7,938 bases of DNA from Armatimonadota bacterium. Its GTDB lineage: Bacteria > Armatimonadota > UBA10988 > DTZQ01. The notes under the pieces are model-generated. The model was given only the letters and a program-made list of their open reading frames with translations, had not been told where the DNA came from and searched no databases. Of the stretch, positions 1 to 5,303 are shown in pieces (position 1 is the stretch's first letter; each line of letters opens with the position of its first letter). Where the stretch lies: the NCBI GenBank assembly GCA_012961305.1, contig DTZQ01000528.1, positions 1 through 7,938 on the forward strand, read 5' to 3'. The position numbers and the translations under genes were made by a program.

Positions 1-458
1 AATACGACTGGGTGATGCCGCGGGAGTGTGTAGAGGCCCTCTGGCGGGCCTGGGGGAAGCCGGAACTGGTGTGGCTCAACGGTGGGCATTACAGTGCCCT
101 TTTACATCAGGGACGGCTGAGGAAGCGCATAGTCAACTACCTGGCGGCCCATCTGGGAATCGCCCCCTTAGAGGCAGCGACCCGGCCCTCGCTTCGTTTT
201 CCGGCCTTCAAGTTTGGTGCGCTGTGGTCGCGACGGGGTGGAGTGCGTCCGGCTTTCACCTGGGAAGTAGGCCATTTAGACCGGCGGGGCCGCTGGGCAG
301 TAGAGACCGGGTTGGCCCCCGGCCGGGCTTTGGCGGGCCTTTCGGCCGATGTGCTCTCCGTTGGCGACAGCGGCTTGGCCGATGTGGGAGTTGGCCTGGC
401 GGTCAGCCTCCGGGGCCATGCGGAACCCTACCTGTCCCTGAACGTGCATTTGTTTTAG
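1..458 (+). CDS. ABHD18-like alpha/beta-hydrolase, C-terminal part (5' end outside window)
   Basis: The frame is open from the first base, and 151 residues are visible from the TAC codon at 3. The visible start, YDWVMPRECVEALW, resembles the segment around the catalytic Asp of alpha/beta-hydrolases (typically D..VP), so the Asp codon at 6-8 is the likely acid. GGHYS follows, with the catalytic His codon at 87-89, about 27 residues later as expected for the end of the fold. The nucleophile Ser lies upstream of the window. The arrangement recalls ABHD18/DUF2048-type hydrolases; the substrate is unknown. After the helix near residues 36-48 comes a tail of about 90 residues, rich in Gly, Arg and beta-type alternation, ending PYLSLNVHLF and then TAG. 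The tail is not needed for the hydrolase fold. ATG or GTG codons at 12-17 are internal, since the fold needs upstream sequence. It converges on the rhomboid-like gene. The hydrolase call is fairly sure, the subfamily less so. Confidence 0.72.
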   Translation, partial: YDWVMPRECVEALWRAWGKPELVWLNGGHYSALLHQGRLRKRIVNYLAAHLGIAPLEAATRPSLRFPAFKFGALWSRRGGVRPAFTWEVGHLDRRGRWAVETGLAPGRALAGLSADVLSVGDSGLADVGVGLAVSLRGHAEPYLSLNVHLF

Positions 459-736
459 GGACCGGGTTCAATTCCCAGAGGAAACAGACAGGACCTGCGC
501 AGTTAGTTCGGTGCTCCCTCTTCAACGCCGGGTACTTCCACCATTTGCTGCGGAATGTCCGCTGAAGCAGGCTACTACGAATATGACTTTACCCAACCAA
601 CGGAAGTTGGTTCCGTCGGTTTCAAACCGACTTGGTAACGGTAGCCCAAGATTTCCATCTTGGGCAGGTCTAACGGCGAATTTAACCTTGTCAAGTTAGG
701 GCTTCAACCCGCTTCCCCTGCCGAGCCTTAGGTCCC
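459..736. other. Non-coding gap between convergent genes
   Basis: No convincing gene lies here. Short frames across the gap lack ribosome sites and family resemblance. The left half (459-545) shows only a weak GGG/CCC palindrome around TTCAATT at 464-476. A short perfect hairpin, GCGGA-ATG-TCCGC, sits at 550-562. The right half holds the hairpin array listed separately. No stem is followed by a T-run on either strand, so I see no classical intrinsic terminator for either converging gene. Confidence 0.6.
595..710. repeat. Cluster of adjacent hairpins with variable arms and similar loops
   Basis: There are three perfect inverted repeats. At 595-612 the arms AACCAAC/GTTGGTT enclose GGAA. At 615-631 the arms GTCGGTT/AACCGAC enclose TCA. 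At 644-665 the 9-bp arms GCCCAAGAT/ATCTTGGGC enclose TTCC. Two weaker ones follow: 684-697 (AAC and TT pairing with AA and GTT around GTC, one bulged C) and 699-710 (GGG/CCC around CTTCAA). The arms differ completely between units, but the centres are alike (GGAA or its complement TTCC; TTCAA). The linkers on both sides of the 644-665 hairpin share the hexamer TAACGG (636-641 and 671-676), 35 bp apart. The position between the 3' ends of convergent genes is typical of extragenic palindromic elements. No T-tract follows, so terminator function is not supported. It could be a dispersed palindromic element or a structured RNA. Confidence 0.6.
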
Positions 737-1465
737 TTACTCCTCTTCTTCCTCGGACAGGGCCTCGGGGCCGCCCATGAGGAGTTTGAACCGGCGCTCC
801 CAATCCTCGTCCTGGCGCCGCCGTCGGGTCCGCCGGAAGTGGAACCACCGCCAGTGCCAGCGACCAGTGCGCTCATTGTCGGCGTAGGCCCACGCCACGG
901 CTAAACTGAGCAGGGCAAAAAAGCCCATCAACCGCCCGTAGGCTGAGCCGTAGAGGAACAACACCGCTGCCGCATCAAACCAGGCAATGTACTTGGCTTT
1001 AATGGGCAGCACGAAGTAGAGGTGAATGAGCGCGTCCGGGTGCAGGGTAGCCCAGGCTACGGTAACCGCGGAAAGCGGCAGCCACACCCCACGCAGGGTC
1101 AAAGGCACCCCCGGCTGCAGCAGAAGCGCACCCACCCACAGGCCCGCCGCGGCCAGGCCGCTCATCGCCAGCCAAAAGTAAAAGAACTTGCGGCTGCCCC
1201 AGGTGCGTTCCAAATCCCCGGCGATAAACCACAGCCACAGTCCGGCCCAAAGCACGCTGAAGGGGTCGTAGGCTAAAATCGCGTAGGTCACCAATGTCCA
1301 GGGCTGCCTCAGTGCAGTCGCCGTGGAGAAACCCAAATACGTGCCCAACCAATCGCCCAAAGTGGGCCCGGTGAAAAAGGACACCGCACAGGTCCCGATG
1401 AGCAGCCCTAAAAGGCTCTTCGTGACCAGCATGGGGTCACGCCCATAACCGTATCGGCCACTCAT
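737..1465 (-). CDS. Rhomboid-like membrane protein, probably without protease activity
   Basis: The product has 242 residues. It has about six hydrophobic segments (roughly 14-32, 55-83, 93-117, 125-142, 157-173, 176-194) and a cytoplasmic-looking tail. QPWTLVTYAIL, then GDLERTWGSRKFFYFWL (about 83-99), matches the conserved rhomboid pattern of TM2, the LE..WGS turn and TM3. In active rhomboids TM4 carries GxSG and TM6 a His. Here the TM4 position reads GVWLPLSAV: Ser132 remains but both Gly are lost. The last membrane segment, YGRLMGFFALLSLAVAW, has no His. A derlin- or TMEM115-like non-enzymatic rhomboid is therefore the better call; its role is unknown. The tail is Arg-rich (HFRRTRRRRQ, about 209-218) and ends in LSEEEEE. 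The ATG at 1465 follows a strong ribosome site. The 149-bp gap after the glycosidase gene contains a repeat and suggests separate expression, though read-through is possible. Confidence 0.72.
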   Translation of the reverse strand: MSGRYGYGRDPMLVTKSLLGLLIGTCAVSFFTGPTLGDWLGTYLGFSTATALRQPWTLVTYAILAYDPFSVLWAGLWLWFIAGDLERTWGSRKFFYFWLAMSGLAAAGLWVGALLLQPGVPLTLRGVWLPLSAVTVAWATLHPDALIHLYFVLPIKAKYIAWFDAAAVLFLYGSAYGRLMGFFALLSLAVAWAYADNERTGRWHWRWFHFRRTRRRRQDEDWERRFKLLMGGPEALSEEEEE

Positions 1466-1470
1466 GTCCG

Positions 1471-1480
1471 TTCTCCTCCC
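1471..1480 (-). promoter_or_regulatory. Shine-Dalgarno site of the rhomboid-like gene
   Basis: On the minus strand this reads GGGAGGAGAA, a near-perfect anti-16S match. It ends five bases before the ATG at 1465-1463. It supports that start over any internal Met. Confidence 0.8.
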
Positions 1481-1494
1481 AAGACTGGAATGCG

Positions 1495-1566
1495 CCGCAG
1501 AGACGCAAAGGACGCCGAGGAAATGGAGAAACGGAGGGGTTCTCCGCGCTCTCCGCTTCTCTGCGG
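1495..1566. repeat. Dispersed CCGCAGAG-type imperfect palindrome
   Basis: Outer arms CCGCAGAGA (1495-1503) and TCTCTGCGG (1558-1566) are exact reverse complements. Pairing continues inward with mismatches: 1513-1521 (CGCCGAGGA) against 1540-1548 (TTCTCCGCG), with one mismatch and one G-T pair. The result is a stem of about 72 bp. CGCAGAGACGCAAAGGACGC-like sequence is a dispersed intergenic repeat I recognise from many GC-rich, repeat-bearing bacterial genomes. Conceptual translations of it (RRDAKDAEEMEKRRGSPRSP here) are often mis-annotated as proteins. It carries no gene. It lies in the 149-bp spacer after the GH42-like gene and before the ribosome site of the rhomboid-like gene, where the stem could slow or stop transcription. 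No T-tract follows. Confidence 0.75.
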
Positions 1567-1614
1567 TAAACTAAGGACAACGATTTTCAGGGTACTTCCG
1601 GGTGTTTCTGTGAC

Positions 1615-4263
1615 TTACTCCCCTATCTCATACAACCGCGTTTCGCCCTTCTTAAGTTCCACCCTCCACTCCCTAATCCCCGTGCCCAAAAGTTCACCCG
1701 TCAGGGCGTTGCGCACCGAGGCGGGACGGGGCAGGCGCACGGTTTTAAGCCCCGCTTCGCTGGCGGTGAGAGCCAACCATCGCCCGTCGGTCTGCACCAC
1801 CTCGCCCGCGTCGGCGTAAAGCCACACTCCCGCCAGTCGAGCGCAGTTGCGCAGCAGCGTCGCCGGTACGGTCAAAGTTCCCAAGTAAAGGGTGGTGTAT
1901 CCGTCCCCGGTTTTCACCGCCACCGCGGGCCGGCCACTCTGCCGGTAACGGCCCAACACTTTGACCCCCGAAGCCCCTTCCGCTGGAATGAACAGTGGCG
2001 TCAGCGGCTGCGGGGTGCCGAAGGTCTTCCCCTGCAAGTCCGCTAACAGGGGATGCTCCGCCTCCGTCAGTTGTACCTGAGGCGGTTCCGGTTCCCTTTC
2101 CAGGGTCAGCGGGAACTCTAACAGGTCGGACATATGGGCCACCTCTGCGGTGTCGCGCAGGAAACCAGCCCCGTAGAACCAGACGGATACTTTCCCCTCC
2201 CGCCGCACCGTGCGGGCCAAAGCCGCCCGTTCCGTCCCCGTTAGCGCAAAGGCGTTCGGGAACAGGTACAACTTCGCCTCCGGCACGCGCCCGGCCACCA
2301 GGTCACTCAGCAGGTAAATGCCCACCGGTGCCCCCAGGCGGTTGAAACTTGCCCGCAACTCGTAAAGGAGCGGCCGGGTCAGGGCGCGGGAAGAGGCCAG
2401 ATAGAACAGACTTTTCTCGTCCACCACCACGGCTACTTCGGGAGTGTAGCGAGAGGGCCGGCCCAGGTCCCGGTCGTACAGCCGTTTGAGCGTGCTCAGG
2501 TGGGCCCAGATGTCGTCCGCATTCAGCCAGCCCAAGCCGGGCAAGTCCATCCACCAGCAGGTCAGGCGACGGACCAGGATGTTGGCTAAGTTGCGGGTGT
2601 GTACCCAACGGGTTTGCTCCGGCGTGTCCACCCGTCCGAAACCGGCCTGAGGCGAGGAGAGGTAGGTGCGGGTATCGTCCTCGTTGAGCCACAGTTTGCC
2701 GTGGCTGGCCACCGAATCCACTGGCACCATGAAGGGCCCGGAACCGCCCAGGCCTCGGTCGAAGTAGGAAATGGGCGAGCAGAGAACGTCAACCTCGGGG
2801 CAGTCCAGCAACCGCGCTAAGGCCAGATGCCCGCTCGTCTGGGGCCCGCGGGGGATGCCGGACATGTCGAAGAGGTAGCCGTAGAAGTAAACCGTTAGTT
2901 TCCGCCCCTTGGTGGCTTCTTTGATGGTGCGAGCGAACTGCTCCAGCGGCTCCACCATCGCTACTTGCTTGTACTCGTACCAGTCCACCAACTTCCGCTC
3001 GGCCACCGGGTCGCGGAAGGCACCCAGAGTGCTGGCCAATCGTTCCTCCCTTGAAGGCACGGTGACGGCCTCGAAGGTGAGTGCCGCCTCGCCCCAGGCC
3101 CGTCGCAGGGCGGTCACGTCGCCCCCGTATTTCCTCCGCACCCAGGCGCGGAAGCCACGGTTCATGGCCGGACTGAAACCGTTGAGTTTGTTGCTCCAGG
3201 ATTGGTCGTAAAACCACTCGCCGGTGTTCTGGCCACAGGGGTGGTAGCCTAAGATATGCTCGCCGTACTTAGCCTCCAGATGTGTCACGAAAGCCCGCAG
3301 GGCTTCGTTGGCCTCGCGCCGCCACACCTCCGAGGCCACGCACACCTTTCCCCGGCTGCCATCGTCGTAGAGCATTACCTCCTCCGGGTGCTGCTCCTTC
3401 CACCAGCCGGGCGGCTCCAGGCCGAAGCGCGGCAGAAGCAGGCCCTTTGGGTCGCGGGCCAGCACGGCCTCCAGAAGGGCATCGGTGGCGGTGAAGTCTG
3501 GGGGCTGTCCGTTTCGTCCCCAGGGCAGAGGCAGGCCGAAGGAGTGCAGGTGCACTCCCGCCCGGGCCGCCCGCTCGATTTCCTCCAGGCCCGGGCTGAC
3601 TTCCCGACCGGTGTAGTGCGTCCAGTCGCCGCCCTGCTCCACGACCAACAGTTCCACCGTGCGGGGCGGGTCGGCCCGCAGGCGGGCCGAAAAGGCGTAA
3701 GTGTGCCCCTGCTCGAGGCGGTGCCCGACCTGGTACAGGTGCACATGCCAGGGGGCCTGACCGCCATTTTGTATTTCGACTCGCAGGGCCTCACCCTCGC
3801 GGTGGGCTGTCGCTTCGGCTCCCACTTCCCGCTTGACGAACAGCACCCAGTCCTCCCTCCAGCCCTCCTCCACGAAGGTGCCACGCCGCACGAGGTTGCG
3901 CTCCGGCTGGGCTAGGTCCACGAAGGTCACATCGTCCACCCAGACCGTGCCCGGCTTTCCGCCTCCCAGGCGAAGGTGCAGGCCGGTGTTGGGTTGGGTC
4001 TCCGCGGCGACGAAAGTGGTGCTGAACCGCCGCCACTCTCTCGTCACCGCCCCAGGAATGGCCCTCCCGCCCAAGCGCAAAGTGCCGTAGAACATCAGCG
4101 GACTGTACGGCTGACCGTGGACAAACAGCGTGGGCGTTCCCTCTACTGAGCGGATTTCCGCCGTGAGGGCATCCGCTCTCCCGCCGGCCGGAGACAATCC
4201 ACCCAGCAGAGCCAACCCCGCCAAGAGAAGCAGGCCTGAACCAAAATCGTGCAAGTGCATCAT
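1615..4263 (-). CDS. Secreted GH42-like (clan GH-A) glycoside hydrolase with inserted carbohydrate-binding-like module
   Basis: The product has 882 residues. The N-terminus has a hydrophobic run, about 9-25, and GGRADALTAE as probable signal-peptide cleavage region. Residues 33-60 (LFVHGQPYSPLMFYG) resemble the first strands of GH42-like barrels. A beta-sandwich of CBM4/9 type follows, about 61-217 (GTVWVDDVTFVD, NLVRRGTF, HTYAFSARLRA). The barrel resumes at about 222 (EEIERAARAGVHLHSFGLPLPW, LLLPRFGLEPPGWW). Glu349 in GQNTGEWFYD is the candidate acid/base and Glu528 in KLWLNEDDTRT the candidate nucleophile. Their spacing of 179 is close to that in GH42 enzymes. About 607-700 looks like the flavodoxin-like trimerisation domain of GH42 (VAVVVDEKSLFYL, ELRASFNRLGAPVGIYLLSDL), and the C-terminus is beta-rich. 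It should act outside the cytoplasm on beta-linked sugars, possibly galactosides; the substrate is not shown. Its start overlaps the HEAT gene stop. A purine-rich site, AAGGGGA, suits the second Met (4260-4258) better, so the true start may be there. Confidence 0.8.
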   Translation of the reverse strand: MMHLHDFGSGLLLLAGLALLGGLSPAGGRADALTAEIRSVEGTPTLFVHGQPYSPLMFYGTLRLGGRAIPGAVTREWRRFSTTFVAAETQPNTGLHLRLGGGKPGTVWVDDVTFVDLAQPERNLVRRGTFVEEGWREDWVLFVKREVGAEATAHREGEALRVEIQNGGQAPWHVHLYQVGHRLEQGHTYAFSARLRADPPRTVELLVVEQGGDWTHYTGREVSPGLEEIERAARAGVHLHSFGLPLPWGRNGQPPDFTATDALLEAVLARDPKGLLLPRFGLEPPGWWKEQHPEEVMLYDDGSRGKVCVASEVWRREANEALRAFVTHLEAKYGEHILGYHPCGQNTGEWFYDQSWSNKLNGFSPAMNRGFRAWVRRKYGGDVTALRRAWGEAALTFEAVTVPSREERLASTLGAFRDPVAERKLVDWYEYKQVAMVEPLEQFARTIKEATKGRKLTVYFYGYLFDMSGIPRGPQTSGHLALARLLDCPEVDVLCSPISYFDRGLGGSGPFMVPVDSVASHGKLWLNEDDTRTYLSSPQAGFGRVDTPEQTRWVHTRNLANILVRRLTCWWMDLPGLGWLNADDIWAHLSTLKRLYDRDLGRPSRYTPEVAVVVDEKSLFYLASSRALTRPLLYELRASFNRLGAPVGIYLLSDLVAGRVPEAKLYLFPNAFALTGTERAALARTVRREGKVSVWFYGAGFLRDTAEVAHMSDLLEFPLTLEREPEPPQVQLTEAEHPLLADLQGKTFGTPQPLTPLFIPAEGASGVKVLGRYRQSGRPAVAVKTGDGYTTLYLGTLTVPATLLRNCARLAGVWLYADAGEVVQTDGRWLALTASEAGLKTVRLPRPASVRNALTGELLGTGIREWRVELKKGETRLYEIGE
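4260..4263 (-). promoter_or_regulatory. Overlapping stop and start (ATGA) joining the HEAT and GH42-like genes
   Basis: On the minus strand ATGATG runs from 4263 to 4258. The HEAT gene's TGA occupies 4262-4260, inside it. Whichever ATG is used, stop and start overlap by 1 or 2 bases, an arrangement usually giving coupled translation. The ribosome site AAGGGGA (about 4266-4272) is 3 bases from the first ATG and 6 from the second. Confidence 0.7.
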
Positions 4264-5069
4264 TTTCCCCTTGACCTTTTGGATGCAGGATAACTACTTC
4301 CCGCCTCATCCTCCGGCTCAGCCAACTCCCGACCCGTCAGGTACAAGCCGGGAGGAGGGATTTCGCTTAGTTCCCGACCGGTGGGAGTTTCCGGCGGCGG
4401 AGAGGGAACGGGAGCCAGTTCGCGGCCGGTGAAGGGAGCCAGTCGTTCCTCAATCCGGGCCAGGGCTTCCCAAACGGCCTCCCTCAGGGCCGGCGGTTCC
4501 TGCCGCCAGGGGCGCAGCAAGACCTCTAAGGGTTCAACGGCCCGCCCGTCGCCCACTTCGGCCAGGGCCTCCACCGCCCGCTGACGGACGGTTGCCTCCG
4601 GGTCTTGCAGAGCCTGGCAGAGCACCTCCACCACCCGCTCATCCTCCAACTCGCTCACCAACGCGATGGCTTCCCGGCGCACCTCCTCGTCGCCCAGGCT
4701 CAGAATGAGGCACAGGCGGTCGAGGGTGTATTCGTCGGGCATTTGAGGCAGTTGGCGCAGGAGGTTACGGAGAGGCTGTTGGAGGATGGCATGGGCCTGT
4801 TTATAACGTACCGGAGGGCGGAAAGACATTTCTCCGAAGATAATAAGGCCCAACGACTCGTCCCGCCGTTCCTGCAACAGGCGTTCCAAGATGGCCACGA
4901 TGGTCGCATGCGCCCGTCGCGCCAGGGCAAAATCGGAATTGAGCAGGTGCCGACAGAGCACTGGCAACGCCCGCAAGTCAGGCTGGGCTCGCAGAGCCTC
5001 CAATGCCTGCTCCACCTCCAGACCCCGTTCCTGCTCCTGTAACGCCTTTAACCACACCTCCAGGTCCAT
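4260..5069 (-). CDS. HEAT-repeat protein with three C-terminal TGREL motifs
   Basis: The product has 269 residues from the ATG at 5069 (MDLEVWLKAL). This start follows GGAGG by 8 bases and lies about 20 bases downstream of a strong promoter. The frame could open as far up as 5144, but that start would be upstream of the promoter. There is no signal peptide or membrane segment, so it is probably cytoplasmic. Helical pairs fill residues 1-210. The clearest HEAT or PBS-lyase-type repeats are about 125-187 (DEEVRREAIALVSELEDERVVEVLCQAL, then DPEATVRQRAVEALAEVGDGRAVEPLEVLL). Such solenoids bind other proteins; no enzyme motif is seen. After residue 211 comes a Pro- and Glu-rich tail with TGREL at 214-218, 230-234 and 245-249, ending in basic SKRSRGK. 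It is first in a unit with the GH42-like gene, stop and start overlapping. Partner and role are unknown. Confidence 0.78.
   Translation of the reverse strand: MDLEVWLKALQEQERGLEVEQALEALRAQPDLRALPVLCRHLLNSDFALARRAHATIVAILERLLQERRDESLGLIIFGEMSFRPPVRYKQAHAILQQPLRNLLRQLPQMPDEYTLDRLCLILSLGDEEVRREAIALVSELEDERVVEVLCQALQDPEATVRQRAVEALAEVGDGRAVEPLEVLLRPWRQEPPALREAVWEALARIEERLAPFTGRELAPVPSPPPETPTGRELSEIPPPGLYLTGRELAEPEDEAGSSYPASKRSRGK
4323..4430 (-). repeat. Coding repeat: three TGREL motifs in the HEAT protein tail
   Basis: TGREL is encoded at 4416-4430, 4368-4382 and 4323-4337, a period of 16 then 15 residues. The linkers are Pro-rich (APVPSPPPETP, SEIPPPGLYL). The codons differ in each copy: ACC GGC CGC GAA CTG, ACC GGT CGG GAA CTA, ACG GGT CGG GAG TTG. 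The protein motif is kept while the DNA drifts, as expected for a selected short linear motif and not a fresh tandem duplication. Confidence 0.8.
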
Positions 5070-5077
5070 CCCAATCG

Positions 5078-5082
5078 CCTCC
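5078..5082 (-). promoter_or_regulatory. Shine-Dalgarno site of the HEAT gene
   Basis: The minus strand reads GGAGG here, 8 bases before the ATG at 5069-5067. It fixes the start at MDLEVW instead of the longer open frame. Confidence 0.75.
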
Positions 5083-5094
5083 GTCTCCCTGTGA

Positions 5095-5123
5095 ATAATA
5101 ACACATGAAGAGCGTTCTGTCAA
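5095..5123 (-). promoter_or_regulatory. Sigma70-type promoter of the HEAT / GH42-like unit
   Basis: On the minus strand there is a perfect -35 hexamer, TTGACA (5123-5118). A 17-base spacer follows (5117-5101), then the -10 hexamer TATTAT (5100-5095), five of six to consensus. Transcription should begin near 5088, giving a short leader of about 20 bases that includes the GGAGG ribosome site. It is the only near-consensus promoter I found in the window. Confidence 0.8.
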
Positions 5124-5194
5124 GATGCCCCTCTCTCCTGCCACCGATATATAGAGCCGTGAAACGTAAAGCGTAAAATTGGGAGGGACGGAGA

Positions 5195-5206
5195 CTCCTC
5201 GAGGAG
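5195..5206. promoter_or_regulatory. Perfect 12-bp palindrome, possible operator
   Basis: CTCCTCGAGGAG is its own reverse complement. It lies in the 234-bp region between the divergent HEAT and GH20-like genes, 72 bp upstream of the -35 box of the minus-strand promoter and about 100 bp before the GH20-like start. A dimeric regulator site is possible but unproven. The same region has the 9-mer CGTGAAACG twice (5158-5166, 5237-5245). Confidence 0.35.
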
Positions 5207-5288
5207 GAATGGTTCGTCTGAGGGAGAAAAAGAGGGCGTGAAACGCATAAAAGGCGAGGGTTGATATGCCCTTCGCTCCTCGACCTTT

Positions 5289-5295
5289 GGGGGAG
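5289..5295 (+). promoter_or_regulatory. Shine-Dalgarno site supporting the GTG start of the GH20-like gene
   Basis: GGGGGAG stands 8 bases before the GTG at 5304. The alternative ATG at 5352 has only a G-run directly against it (AGGTAGGGGGG), which is too close for an ordinary site. Confidence 0.6.
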
Positions 5296-5303
5296 AGAAT
5301 ACA

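Noticed and set aside
460..480. GGGTTCAATTCCC looks like the T-arm of a tRNA
   Set aside because: Upstream sequence is coding, no acceptor partner, anticodon arm or CCA fits, and only the loop matches. It is either chance or a weak member of the palindrome cluster.
595..712. CRISPR array or intrinsic terminator
   Set aside because: The units are not repeats of one sequence and have no regular spacers. No stem is followed by a T-run on either strand.
1490..1819. Plus-strand frame of 109 codons starting RRRDAKDAEEMEKRRG
   Set aside because: It is a translation of the dispersed palindromic repeat running on into the antisense of the GH42-like gene. It has no credible ribosome site.
2789..4309. 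Several other-frame open readings of 140-220 codons over the GH42-like gene, on both strands
   Set aside because: All overlap a gene with full-length family agreement. Their translations are low-complexity Pro/Arg/Gly-rich and lack domains.
5148..5177. Second minus-strand promoter (TTTACG, 18-base spacer, TATATA)
   Set aside because: The -35 matches only four of six bases, and the nearby consensus promoter at 5095-5123 explains the gene better.
5209..5241. Possible 10-codon leader peptide MVRLREKKRA on the plus strand
   Set aside because: AGGAGG is only one base from the ATG, too close for initiation. There is no attenuator-like structure after it.
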